NCBI RefSeq assembly: GCF_040151475.1
Contig: NZ_JBDKWG010000078.1
Location: forward strand, 1 to 33,277
From: CAXBNB01 sp040151475
GTDB taxonomy: Bacteria; Bacteroidota; Bacteroidia; Cytophagales; Cyclobacteriaceae
Direction of reading: 5' to 3'
DNA: 33,277 nucleotides
The notes under the pieces are model-generated. The model saw only the letters and a list, made by a program, of their open reading frames with translations. It made no database searches and had not been told where the DNA came from. Positions 16,571 through 25,295 of the stretch are shown one piece after another (within the stretch, counting starts at the first letter, position 1; each line of letters opens with the position of its first letter). Made by a program: the position numbers and the translations under genes.

Positions 16571-19216
16571 TTACTTTTCGCAAACTATTCTCTGATATTC
16601 CTCTTCCCTGTAAGCTTGTGTTCTCACCGTTTCACCAGTACTGTTTTTATAAACCGCCACATAGTATCCAGCTTCCCTGATTGATTTTTCACACAAGTAA
16701 AAAGGCACTTCTTCTGTACCAAGGTTTATGATATCGTTAAAAGTGGGTTCAAACAATTCTCCGTTTTTCATACTGTAAACCCCCATACCAGTTTTGGTTC
16801 TGTATTTGATGATTGTATTTTGGCCTCTTTTGGAAACATATTCAAAATCCAACATTCCTGAAAATAATGCTTTGTTGCTATAAATATCGTAAAGAGCCCA
16901 TTCTTCAGTGCTTTTCACCAAAGCCACACTGTCTGTCCAATACAGTATTTCATCATATTCGTTATCTAGAATATTCTCATTCTCAATATTGTACAAACCT
17001 TTTTTTCCTCTGGATTTGGTTATAAGCAACTGATCATTGTAGGGTTTTAGTTTTTCATCAAACTTCAAACTGATCAGCACCCGGTTGTTAAAGTTGTAGG
17101 CTCCAAATCTGCCATTATACAATACTGGTGCAATACCCTTTTCTGCCTCTCCTATAGCATCATATCGGATTCGCATAATCAAACGAGTCTCTGTATCCAT
17201 CGCTCCATATTCGTCCTTCGATTTTGCCGAAAAGACCTCATCAGAGATATATCCAATTTCATACACCGATTCTATCACCCTTTCTCCATCACGATAAAGA
17301 ATGTTCTTACCATTTCGGCTGATCACCAAAAAGTGCACGTTTGTATTCTTTCCAGAGCCTATGGAACGCAACTTCTCATTTTTAGAAAACTCAACCACTT
17401 TCTTATTAGGAAAAATAGCTGTCCCATTCTCACCTCTGAAAACCATAGCTATGTCCTCTCCCAGTAACTTAACAGAATCTAACCCAACAATAGGCGCATC
17501 ACCTAATGGCTTGCTGTAAACCGACCATTTTTTATTACCAACTACCATAGCAATCCACCGATCATTTTGCACCACATCAGAGTAAAATTCTTCCTGAAGC
17601 TTTTCTGTTTTTTTATCAAAAAGTCTGTATCCGTCTGGTTGCTTTATCACCCAAATATCAGATTTGGTATTTATTCTCTGCTGTCCTGGTGGCACTACTT
17701 CATTCAACAATGAATCAAGAAGCACTTCATTGTCACCGTCAAAACATATCACATGTTTTCCTATAGTCTCAAACTCTTCATACTTGAATTTTGGAACAAA
17801 AGAATTATTCTTTTTACCTTCAACAATAAAGTCAGAGACAAGATTCACAGAAACCCTTCCTTCGAGTTCTATAATCAAATACTTACCAGTAATGTAAACA
17901 TTGTCGTATTTAGGAGTAATTACTTCCTTACCAAATATGGAGCTAACTCCGAATTTTCCGGATTTTTTAGTCTTAAGAAGATTTGGGCTCAACATAGATA
18001 TTTCCTGATACTTAGAAGGTAATATTTGAAAACCCGTTTTGTGCATAGCTCCTACTGCACCATCCTTTTTTATGACCAAAACTCCAGCACCCAAATGAGT
18101 AACCTTATTGAATTTGCCAATGTAAACTGTATCCAGTTTTCTATTTACCAGCAAATGTGTTTTGTTTAGTGTAACATCTAAAACATCATCTTTTATATTC
18201 CCACAATAGTACCGGGGCGAGATTTCCTCAAACATATAGTCTATTAACATGTCGCCCTGCAAATTGGCAAAACCATATTTATCTTCAGCAAGATAGGGAA
18301 CCAAAACAGCTTCATTTACTTCTTCCAAAACCTTTAATGAATCCTGATAAAGCTTCCATGATTTGCTTTTCAATAACCGAATATAAGCTTCATTATTGGC
18401 ATCAAGATAATAGAGCATGTTCAGGGCTTTCTTTTGCAAAGCAGGATTATCATGCTTTTCTATGAATTCGACCAACCCATCACACTCCCCAAAAGTTGTT
18501 AAATCATTGAAAACCTTTTCTTCCAGTTTTTGACGATAAGGGGTCTCAGGATGATTATTAAGAAAAGCTTCAATATCATCTTTTTTTCCCGATCTGGTCT
18601 TTTCTTCAAATATCAGCCTGTTGTACTCTTTAGTAGCCTGATCCAATTCCTGAGCTTCAGGATAAGTATCCATGAAACTTTTGTAAGCCTGCCAACTGCC
18701 TTCATCTGCTGCCAATTTATACGCAACGGTATTTCTCAACTTAACTACCTCCTCATACTGAACTGAACTGGTATAGTTTAAAATAAAATAATTATACCCT
18801 TCCAGAGAATTCTTATCCAAGGATATAGCATAAGCCAAGCTATCGACAATAGCATGCTGCGTGCTTAAATGTACCTCAGTTACCTCATCTTTAATTAGGC
18901 TTTCCTTCTCCTTATCATCAAGGTTTGTAAACTCTGATTGCGCTCTCAGGATGAAAAAATGAGCCGAATCGACATTGTATCTGGAAAATCCTGTAGTAGA
19001 ATAAAGCTTCGAATAGACATATTTCGATCCGGGGTTTATACTATCCTTCTCCAGAGATTTAAGAATAAGCTCTTCTACCTTTTCATATTCTCCTTTTTCC
19101 AATGCTTTTAGGGCCGATTTGGTTTTGTCTGCAAGTGAAACAGTGGCAACTCCAAGTACTGCAATAAGTATAGTAAATAGCTTTATAAAGGAATAATTTC
19201 TAACCGTTATATCCAA
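16571..19216 (-). CDS. WG-repeat protein with N-terminal helical-repeat region
   Basis: The protein has 881 residues. A signal or anchor segment (about 10-30, FIKLFTILIAVLGVATVSLA) is followed by a helical, TPR-like region (about 30-300, SALKALEKGEYEKVEELILKS) and then a long array of WG (KWG) repeats to about 860. Recognisable units include EDKYGFANLQGDMLIDYMFEEI, KSGKFGVSSIFGKEVITPKYDNV, KDEYGAMDTETRLIMRIRYDAI, YNGRFGAYNFNNRVLISLKFDE and RGKKGLYNIENENILDNEYDEI. WG repeats form beta-rich binding surfaces and are expanded in Bacteroidota; no enzyme activity is known from them. The gene is monocistronic and convergent with the coiled-coil gene, with a 231-bp upstream region holding an inverted repeat and the terminator of the next operon. 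Confidence 0.82.
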   Translation of the reverse strand: MDITVRNYSFIKLFTILIAVLGVATVSLADKTKSALKALEKGEYEKVEELILKSLEKDSINPGSKYVYSKLYSTTGFSRYNVDSAHFFILRAQSEFTNLDDKEKESLIKDEVTEVHLSTQHAIVDSLAYAISLDKNSLEGYNYFILNYTSSVQYEEVVKLRNTVAYKLAADEGSWQAYKSFMDTYPEAQELDQATKEYNRLIFEEKTRSGKKDDIEAFLNNHPETPYRQKLEEKVFNDLTTFGECDGLVEFIEKHDNPALQKKALNMLYYLDANNEAYIRLLKSKSWKLYQDSLKVLEEVNEAVLVPYLAEDKYGFANLQGDMLIDYMFEEISPRYYCGNIKDDVLDVTLNKTHLLVNRKLDTVYIGKFNKVTHLGAGVLVIKKDGAVGAMHKTGFQILPSKYQEISMLSPNLLKTKKSGKFGVSSIFGKEVITPKYDNVYITGKYLIIELEGRVSVNLVSDFIVEGKKNNSFVPKFKYEEFETIGKHVICFDGDNEVLLDSLLNEVVPPGQQRINTKSDIWVIKQPDGYRLFDKKTEKLQEEFYSDVVQNDRWIAMVVGNKKWSVYSKPLGDAPIVGLDSVKLLGEDIAMVFRGENGTAIFPNKKVVEFSKNEKLRSIGSGKNTNVHFLVISRNGKNILYRDGERVIESVYEIGYISDEVFSAKSKDEYGAMDTETRLIMRIRYDAIGEAEKGIAPVLYNGRFGAYNFNNRVLISLKFDEKLKPYNDQLLITKSRGKKGLYNIENENILDNEYDEILYWTDSVALVKSTEEWALYDIYSNKALFSGMLDFEYVSKRGQNTIIKYRTKTGMGVYSMKNGELFEPTFNDIINLGTEEVPFYLCEKSIREAGYYVAVYKNSTGETVRTQAYREEEYQRIVCEK

Positions 19217-19278
19217 CGCCTCTTTTTTTATTGATGTTCAATCCGTGAAATTACAAAAAGTAAGCCAAGGTTGCCTGA

Positions 19279-19304
19279 TTTTATGAAAAGGTATCTTCAT
19301 AAAA
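19279..19304. repeat. Perfect 9-bp inverted repeat upstream of the WG-repeat gene
   Basis: TTTTATGAA (19279-19287) and TTCATAAAA (19296-19304) flank 8 bp, 63 bp before the WG-repeat start codon on its coding strand. The position fits an operator, but nothing else supports it. Confidence 0.3.
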
Positions 19305-19384
19305 GTAGCTGGGCAAAGCTAACAGCAATTCATAAACTTGTTTGATATGAAAATGAGCAAACCATTTCTATATCCTTTTTTAGT

Positions 19385-19418
19385 AAAAAAATAGCCCTTC
19401 TTTTAAAAGAAGAGCTAT
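19385..19418 (-). terminator. Intrinsic terminator of the sialic-acid catabolic operon
   Basis: On the minus strand ATAGC-x-CTTCTTTT pairs with AAAAGAAG-x-GCTAT and is followed by TTTTTT. It begins about 30 bp after the stop of the Gfo/Idh gene, the last gene of the minus-strand operon, and points the right way. Confidence 0.85.
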
Positions 19419-19447
19419 TCCATATTAATCAAAGGTTATTTCACTGA

Positions 19448-20917
19448 CTAAACCTCCCAGCCTTTTCTATGTTTCCTTCCCACGAACTGGTTGGCTTCTT
19501 CTTGATTGGTAATCCGCATATTTTCCCCATCCCACAGCAACTTTTTACGGGCAAAAAACTCCATTTTCCCTTTGCTGTTTTCTTTTCTCAACATATAACT
19601 TCTAATTGCCAGATTACCCATTAATACCGTTTCTGTCATAGGCCCGGCATAATCAAATGAGGAGGTAAGAGCCTTGTGTTCAGTACTATTAAATCCCGCT
19701 TTACAGGCATCCACCCATTTGCGTTGGTGCCCATATTCCGGTTCTTCATCATCCTCTACTTCAGGACCGAATTCTGTAGTACCATCGTTCAGGTAAAGCT
19801 TTGGCATAATTGGAGAACTGTCATTGATATTGGTTGAAATGATACCTTTTTCTCCGATGATCAATACTCCGTTGGCACTATTTGACCCTCCAATGTCATG
19901 ATCGGCCGGAATGATATCCGGATGGGAAGGTCTGATACCCCCATCGCTCCAGGTCATTTCAATAGGGGATTTACTTTTTTCTGTAGCACCAAAATGTAAA
20001 GTGATAAAAGAGGAAGGTGGACATCCTTCAGGATTGTAATTAGCAGACCACATTTGAGAGTATATAGCACCTACACTACACTCGGCATCAGTAGGGTATT
20101 TTAGCCCCAAAGTTCTAAATGGGATATCGACAAGGTGACATCCAACATCTCCTAATGCTCCTGTACCATAATCCCACCAACCCCGCCAGCTAAACGGATG
20201 CAGGTTAGGAATATAATCTGTCTGTGCTGCCGGACCCTGCCATAAATCCCAGTACAGATCTTTTGGTTTTTTTGAAGCATCTGGTTGTGCCATCGCAAAG
20301 CCCTGTGGCCATACCGGACGATTAGTCCAAATCTGAACTTTAGAAATTTTACCAAGCTTGCCTGAATCTATCCAACTCTGCACCATTCCCAACAGTGGGT
20401 TAGAACCGCCCTGATTCCCCATTTGGGTCACTATTTTTTTGTCCCTGGCCATTTGCGTAAGTATTCGGGCTTCCTCTATATTATGGGTCATAGGCTTTTG
20501 CACATATACATGTACTCCCCTTTGCATTGCAAAAGAAGCAGCCGGCCCATGAACATGATCAGGAGTAGAGATCGTAACCGCATCAATGTCTTTTTCTTTA
20601 TCCAACATCTCCCTGTAATCGTTGTATAATTTTGCTTTGGGAAATGCTTCCACTGTTTTACTTGCTCTTTCTCCTGAAAAATCAACATCACAAAGAGCCA
20701 TCACTCTTTCACGACCGCCAACTGAAGCATTACGAATGTCACTGGCTCCCTTTCCACCAGCTCCGATGGCTGCCAGGTTTAACCGGTCACTTGGAGCGAT
20801 ATACCCTATGCCACCAAGCACATGCCTTGGCACTAAAAAAAAGGAGGATACAATGGCACTGTTTTTAATAAAATCCCTTCGGGAAGAAGCAATTTTAGAT
20901 TTGATAGTTTCTTTCAT
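19448..20917 (-). CDS. Tat-exported Gfo/Idh/MocA-family oxidoreductase
   Basis: This NAD(P)-dependent sugar oxidoreductase family member has 489 residues. The N-terminus has a twin-arginine motif (SSRRDFIKNSA, about 11-21) and hydrophobic stretch, so the folded, cofactor-loaded protein should be exported. The Rossmann domain follows with AAIGAGGKG (about 49-57), ALCDVD, and YVQKPMTHN, where the family's usual EKP is QKP but the lysine is kept. The C-terminal half shows GALGDVGCHLVDIPF, the region of the conserved histidine. Exported relatives act on sugars or as GH109-type NAD-dependent glycosidases; a cytoplasmic relative (YjhC/NanOx) works on 2,7-anhydro-Neu5Ac. Being last in the operon after AGE, NanA and sialidase-like genes points to a sialoglycan-related substrate, but the reaction is not determined by sequence. 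The 132-bp gap upstream is the largest in the operon. Confidence 0.88.
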   Translation of the reverse strand: MKETIKSKIASSRRDFIKNSAIVSSFFLVPRHVLGGIGYIAPSDRLNLAAIGAGGKGASDIRNASVGGRERVMALCDVDFSGERASKTVEAFPKAKLYNDYREMLDKEKDIDAVTISTPDHVHGPAASFAMQRGVHVYVQKPMTHNIEEARILTQMARDKKIVTQMGNQGGSNPLLGMVQSWIDSGKLGKISKVQIWTNRPVWPQGFAMAQPDASKKPKDLYWDLWQGPAAQTDYIPNLHPFSWRGWWDYGTGALGDVGCHLVDIPFRTLGLKYPTDAECSVGAIYSQMWSANYNPEGCPPSSFITLHFGATEKSKSPIEMTWSDGGIRPSHPDIIPADHDIGGSNSANGVLIIGEKGIISTNINDSSPIMPKLYLNDGTTEFGPEVEDDEEPEYGHQRKWVDACKAGFNSTEHKALTSSFDYAGPMTETVLMGNLAIRSYMLRKENSKGKMEFFARKKLLWDGENMRITNQEEANQFVGRKHRKGWEV

Positions 20918-21049
20918 TTTATGTGTTTTGTTCAGTTGAATGGCTTAATAATATACATTTTTACTGAATAATGCTTGCATTTCCCATTTTTTTAGATGCT
21001 AAGAATTCCTCAAATACTCAGCAATACCAGAAAACCTGTAAATTAAAAG

Positions 21050-22228
21050 TCAACCCCTCTCTTGAAGCAATTGCATACAATACCATTCCTGCCGCAACAA
21101 ATGAAAAGGTCCTTTGTATAGGTTTCCTTTAGCACTCTGGGCTAACGTGCCATCCCTGTGTAAATAACCAAACCATTCACCATGCTTTTTATCATGGAAA
21201 TGGCTGTAGCTGTATTCATGTACCATTTTATGCCATTGAGCATACTTTTCATCTCCTGTAAGTGTAAAAGCCAAAAGGGTGGCGATAATAGTTTCATTGT
21301 GTGGCCACCAAAATTTCATATCCTGCCAATATTCCTGCACTGGTTTGTTGTACACATCCCGAAAATACAGAATTCCTCCATACTTCTGATCCCAGCCTCT
21401 CTCCCACATATAGTCCAGCATACGACAGCCTAAGTCTATGAGTTCAGGGTCATTTCCTCTGAGTTTTGCTTCATTCAGTATAAACCATGCCCCTTCAATC
21501 GCATGGCCGGGATTCAATGTTCGTCCATCAATGTGGTCTATGATACTTCCATCGAGAGCTACCTGCTCCATCACACACCGGATATCATCTTTCACGAAGT
21601 ACTTTCTTATCTCTTCTATACAGTTGTCAATAATAGCCTGACATCTGGGATCACCAATTGTGCCCTTTACTTCCCTTGCTGTATTGAGCATGATCATTGG
21701 AATCCCTATGCCTCTGGAGGGACGAATCGAAGTATCCTTTGGAGGAAATATCTCTGGATGAGCTGCATAATGAATGCACTTACCAAACAGTTCACGGGCT
21801 TTTTCCGCAACCTCAGCACTTCCCGATGCTTTGGCATAAGCAGCATAGGCAATCACAGCAAACGTGTCAGAGAAAAAATACCTCCTTTTCCTGATAGGTT
21901 GTCCATCTCTGGTCATGTGGAAAAACATACGACCATCCGAATCAAAGCATTTTTGACTTAAAAATTCATACCCCAATCGGGCACCTTCGAGCCACTCCGT
22001 TTTTTGCTCTACTGTATTGTACAAGGTAGCCAGCATCCAGGTTGCCCGACCCTGAAACCATACGGATTTGTCATCATCGATCAAACTGCCATCAGTATCA
22101 CGCATAAATAAAAAGCCCCCAAACTCTTTGTCATAAGACCTGGGAAACCAAAATGGTATCGTATCACCAAGCAATTGATCTTTGTAGAATTGGCTAAGTT
22201 GATGTAAATCCTGAATGCTGTAATTCAT
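21050..22228 (-). CDS. AGE-family N-acylglucosamine 2-epimerase (ManNAc to GlcNAc)
   Basis: This 392-residue protein has the (alpha/alpha)6-barrel pattern of N-acylglucosamine 2-epimerase/renin-binding proteins, whose length is about 390-420. Typical segments are DKEFGGFLFMRDTDGS and KSVWFQGRATWMLATLYN near the N-terminus, LNPGHAIEGAWFILNEA in the middle and QDMKFWWPHNETIIATLLAF late. These supply the His, Glu and Arg residues lining the barrel. The expected reaction is interconversion of N-acetylmannosamine and N-acetylglucosamine in the cytoplasm, the step after NanA in the Bacteroidota route that avoids ManNAc-6-phosphate. It starts 18 bp downstream of the lyase gene in the same operon, which supports this. 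Other AGE members act on mannose or cellobiose, so substrate rests on context. Confidence 0.88.
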   Translation of the reverse strand: MNYSIQDLHQLSQFYKDQLLGDTIPFWFPRSYDKEFGGFLFMRDTDGSLIDDDKSVWFQGRATWMLATLYNTVEQKTEWLEGARLGYEFLSQKCFDSDGRMFFHMTRDGQPIRKRRYFFSDTFAVIAYAAYAKASGSAEVAEKARELFGKCIHYAAHPEIFPPKDTSIRPSRGIGIPMIMLNTAREVKGTIGDPRCQAIIDNCIEEIRKYFVKDDIRCVMEQVALDGSIIDHIDGRTLNPGHAIEGAWFILNEAKLRGNDPELIDLGCRMLDYMWERGWDQKYGGILYFRDVYNKPVQEYWQDMKFWWPHNETIIATLLAFTLTGDEKYAQWHKMVHEYSYSHFHDKKHGEWFGYLHRDGTLAQSAKGNLYKGPFHLLRQEWYCMQLLQERG

Positions 22229-22246
22229 AAATCTAAAGATAATCAG

Positions 22247-23173
22247 TTAAGGTAGTTTAGAGGAGAACTGCTGAAAATTGATCTTCCTGGCATCTTCCTC
22301 AAACAATCCATATTGTTCGTCAGACATATTATTTATAGGAAGCCTGAATTTTCCACAGTCCATTCCAATCAATTTCATGTATGCCTTACCCACAGCAATA
22401 CCTCCATATTTTCCAAGGAGCCTAATCATGTCAATTGAGGTTTGTTGTAACTTCCTTGCCTTTTCATGGTCATTTTTATTATAGGCATCCATCAGATCAA
22501 GATATAGAGGTGCAGCATAATTATAGGTACTTCCCACTGCACCTTTGGTACCTACAGCTAAAGCAGAAAGCATGTTTTCATCCCGACCCCAAAGCATATC
22601 ATATTTCCCATTTCTAAAACGGAGGCATGAAAGATAATCCATAAAATCCTCATGCGTGTATTTGATTCCTGCAAAATTTGGAATGTGTCCATCTACAGTC
22701 TCAAGCAGATTGATCATGGAAAAATTCACCCCTGTAAGTACAGGGATGTGGTAATAATAAAAAGGCATATCCGGTACTGCATCCGCAATTTCCTGACACG
22801 CACTGGCAAGCATTTCTATACTGGCAGGTTTAAAATAAAAAGGAGCAGTAAATGAAACTGCATCCAGGTCGCATTCCCTGGCATGGATGGCAAGTTCCTT
22901 GCAATCGGCAATGCAAGTACCACCAAGAAACATCATCACTTTAAAATCAGTATCATCCTTTGTGCAGGCTCCCCATGCTTTAGCAAGCTTTTTCTTTTCG
23001 TCGAGAGTCAGTGAAACACCTTCCCCGGTAGAACCACAAATAAATGCCCCAGAGATACCATTTTGTTTAAGCATCTTATAATAGGGAGGGATAAGCTCAG
23101 GGTTAATGGAGCCATCGGGAAACATCGGTGTAAATGGAGCTGCAATAAGCCCCGCAAGGTGTTTATGATTCAT
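22247..23173 (-). CDS. nanA: N-acetylneuraminate lyase (NanA, DapA superfamily)
   Basis: This is a class I aldolase that splits N-acetylneuraminate into N-acetylmannosamine and pyruvate. In its 308 residues the TIM-barrel landmarks are complete. GSTGE (47-51) binds the pyruvate carboxylate, Tyr141 in YYYHIP is the catalytic tyrosine, and Lys171 in FAGIKYTHED forms the Schiff base. FAGIKYTHED and WGRDENML are closer to sialic acid lyases than to dihydrodipicolinate synthases, which have GTTGE and other neighbours. It is cytoplasmic, with no signal sequence. The gene lies between the sialidase-like lipoprotein (3 bp away) and the AGE epimerase (18 bp away), an order that strongly supports the function. 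Confidence 0.93.
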   Translation of the reverse strand: MNHKHLAGLIAAPFTPMFPDGSINPELIPPYYKMLKQNGISGAFICGSTGEGVSLTLDEKKKLAKAWGACTKDDTDFKVMMFLGGTCIADCKELAIHARECDLDAVSFTAPFYFKPASIEMLASACQEIADAVPDMPFYYYHIPVLTGVNFSMINLLETVDGHIPNFAGIKYTHEDFMDYLSCLRFRNGKYDMLWGRDENMLSALAVGTKGAVGSTYNYAAPLYLDLMDAYNKNDHEKARKLQQTSIDMIRLLGKYGGIAVGKAYMKLIGMDCGKFRLPINNMSDEQYGLFEEDARKINFQQFSSKLP

Positions 23174-23176
23174 ATT

Positions 23177-24412
23177 TTACGGATTAACAGTCTTCTTTTT
23201 ATTTAGCAGATCAATTTCTTCAAGCTTAAACCGGACACAAAGTATGTATGGACGTTCTCCAGCATCCCAGTGACCATAAGTGGTAGCTACAATTGTTCCA
23301 TCAGGCAAAACCTCAACTCCGGGATAGGCTGTATCGTATTCCCAACCATCTTTCGAGATATGATTTTCTTTAAGCCGTACTACATATTGACCTTCTCGAC
23401 CATGAACCAAGTCGTCATAGGTTCCTACCCATCCACCCCAATCGGTTTCAAATGGACGGTTATCTGTTTTATTATCAGGTGAAATTATTCTAAAGCTGAT
23501 AAATATCCTTCCATCAGGAGTATATCTGGCAGTATGACGATCGCCAGTCAGAGACAAAGGAAGTTCACGTGGTTTCGTCCATGTTTTGCCTTCATCGTCA
23601 GAAAAAATTATGTGTGAATTTTTTTTTCGCTTGTTTTCACGCAACAATACAGCGATTTGTTTTCCATCCGGTGAGCGTATTACACCAGGTTCACAGAGCA
23701 ATACTGTACTGTCTTCATACACATTTCTGGGATCGGACCAGGTCAACCCACCATCGTAACTAAAAGTACTATACAACATCATTGAATCTGATTTCACTCC
23801 TGCTGGTGAACCCCAAAACTCTTGATCTCCACCTTTGATAAATCGTCCGTCATCATGAAACATTGCCATGTAATGGCCTTTAGTATTAAGTGCCTCGGTA
23901 AATCCCATTACAGTAATACCACCCCAATCACCCACTGGCTTTAGTTCACTCCATGTTTCACCATCATCTTCACTTACTGATATTCTTACAGGATACAGAC
24001 CAGACCACATAATAATGCGCCTGTTTCCATCTGCATCCACTACCCTTTTCAGTGTAGGGGTTTCCTTACTTGTCGCCCAGCTTTCTGGCACAGGCAATCG
24101 TTCACTCCAGGATAAGCCTCCATCATCACTTCTCTTCAATATTACGGGACCCCGTCCGTGACCTTTAGGATAGGACGCATAAATGGTTTTACCATCCTCT
24201 AGCAAAATTGTCGAAACATGCCCGAGGTACTGTCCCTGTTCACGGTCAACCACAACCTGTCGATCGAGTTCTCCATTGAGGTCAATAGCGGGTATCGTTA
24301 CCGTATTCATTATATCCACTGAATTGTCAGTTGGTACTTCTTTGTTTGTGCGTGGCATGCAACCCCAGGAAACCAAAACCCCCAAGGCAACCACAAAAAA
24401 TCTGTTTTTCAT
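23177..24412 (-). CDS. Sialidase-like (BNR/Asp-box) lipoprotein
   Basis: This 411-residue six-bladed propeller protein opens with a lipoprotein signal ending VSWGC (Cys18). It has four clear Asp-boxes (S-x-D-x-G-x-x-W): SDDGGLSW, SEDDGETW, SYDGGLTW and SDDEGKTW. It ends with AYPGVEVLPDGTIVATTYGHWDAGERPYI, in the place where sialidases carry late catalytic residues. The expected role is release of sialic acid from glycans at the cell surface or in the periplasm. However, the FRIP/YRIP motif that supplies the first arginine of the GH33 triad is missing; the equivalent strand reads LGHVSTILLEDGKTIYA. The protein may be a divergent exo-sialidase or act on another bond. It is the first gene of the minus-strand operon and its upstream region is shared with the FCD regulator. 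Confidence 0.8.
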   Translation of the reverse strand: MKNRFFVVALGVLVSWGCMPRTNKEVPTDNSVDIMNTVTIPAIDLNGELDRQVVVDREQGQYLGHVSTILLEDGKTIYASYPKGHGRGPVILKRSDDGGLSWSERLPVPESWATSKETPTLKRVVDADGNRRIIMWSGLYPVRISVSEDDGETWSELKPVGDWGGITVMGFTEALNTKGHYMAMFHDDGRFIKGGDQEFWGSPAGVKSDSMMLYSTFSYDGGLTWSDPRNVYEDSTVLLCEPGVIRSPDGKQIAVLLRENKRKKNSHIIFSDDEGKTWTKPRELPLSLTGDRHTARYTPDGRIFISFRIISPDNKTDNRPFETDWGGWVGTYDDLVHGREGQYVVRLKENHISKDGWEYDTAYPGVEVLPDGTIVATTYGHWDAGERPYILCVRFKLEEIDLLNKKKTVNP

Positions 24413-24466
24413 CTTTTCTTATCTTAATCGTTCTATTTCGAAATTAATTTATCTCCATACCATTTA

Positions 24467-24588
24467 TATGTAATACATAATAAACATTAAGGAAGGATTT
24501 AAGCGGCTAATTAGTTGAAAAAATACTTGTAATCCAACAAAACGTTGATAAATTGCACCAGGTAATTAATATTAAGTAATACATAATA
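24467..24588. promoter_or_regulatory. Candidate operators for the FCD regulator in the divergent sialic-acid promoter
   Basis: GTAATACATAATA occurs twice, at 24470-24482 and 24576-24588, and a degenerate copy GTAATCCAACA lies at 24529. The first copy is embedded in a perfect 13-bp palindrome, TATGTAATACATA (24467-24479). The GT-N3-AC core is the kind of site bound by FadR/FCD-type GntR regulators. One copy lies near the sialidase start (24412), and the last overlaps the regulator's own start codon, which predicts control of both operons and autoregulation. Confidence 0.55.
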
Positions 24589-25295
24589 TGGCTTTATCCG
24601 AAATAAAGAGAGAGCATACCGGGTCAAATACCTCCTCATTGGTTGATAAAGTAGAGGCAAGACTTGTTGAACTATTGCAACAACGGAAATTAAAAGTTGG
24701 TGATGTGATTCCAAAAGAGATGGAACTGGCGGATACCTTGGGAGTAAGTAGAACGGTAATAAGAGAAGCCCTGCTTCGATTGCGTGTGGTTGGTTTGATT
24801 GAATCCAAAAAAAAGAAAGGCTCTGTAATCACCAGTCCTGATATTTTCAATGTCATGGGTAAAAGTTTGAATCCTTACATTCTGGATCAGGATACCCTAA
24901 AGGGAATGTTTGAGCTCAGGCTTATTTTAGAAATAGGCATGGCTGACTTTATTTTCCAGCGCATTACTCCTGACGACATACTTCAGCTTAATGAGATTGT
25001 TTCCAAAGATGAGCCGGAAGCCACAGCACCACACGTATTTTCTATCGATCACGAAATTGCTTTTCATTCCAAATTGTATGATATAACTGGCAACCAAAGC
25101 CTGAAAAACTTTCAGAAACTATTACTTCCGCTCTTCGATTATGTCCATCACAGTGGACTGTTAAAAATCCAGGTGGATAGCCGCAGATTTGTCTCACACA
25201 AAGGTCTGGTTGATATTTTGGAAAATGGTTCTCCGGAACTTTTCAGGAATGCCATGCGCAACCATTTAGAAAACCACTTTTCACGTTTGTTTTGA
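24588..25295 (+). CDS. FCD-domain GntR-family transcriptional regulator (NanR-like role)
   Basis: This 235-residue DNA-binding regulator has an N-terminal winged helix (about 15-85, VEARLVELLQQRKLKVGDVI and LGVSRTVIREALLRLRVVGLIE). A helical FCD effector domain follows (about 95-230), with metal or ligand-binding-type histidines in SIDHEIAFHSKLYDITGN, FDYVHHSG and NAMRNHLENHFS. NanR of enteric bacteria belongs to the same FadR/FCD subfamily and responds to sialic acid. Here the gene is divergent from the sialidase-nanA operon and overlaps the NanM-symporter gene by four bases, so a repressor released by sialic acid or a derivative is likely. Repeated GTAATAC motifs upstream are the probable sites. 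Family certain, effector inferred. Confidence 0.88.
   Translation: MALSEIKREHTGSNTSSLVDKVEARLVELLQQRKLKVGDVIPKEMELADTLGVSRTVIREALLRLRVVGLIESKKKKGSVITSPDIFNVMGKSLNPYILDQDTLKGMFELRLILEIGMADFIFQRITPDDILQLNEIVSKDEPEATAPHVFSIDHEIAFHSKLYDITGNQSLKNFQKLLLPLFDYVHHSGLLKIQVDSRRFVSHKGLVDILENGSPELFRNAMRNHLENHFSRLF

Noticed and set aside
21503..21961. A 152-codon plus-strand frame opposite the epimerase gene.
   Set aside because: It is antisense to a clear AGE-family gene, has no recognisable motif, and is explained as a shadow frame.
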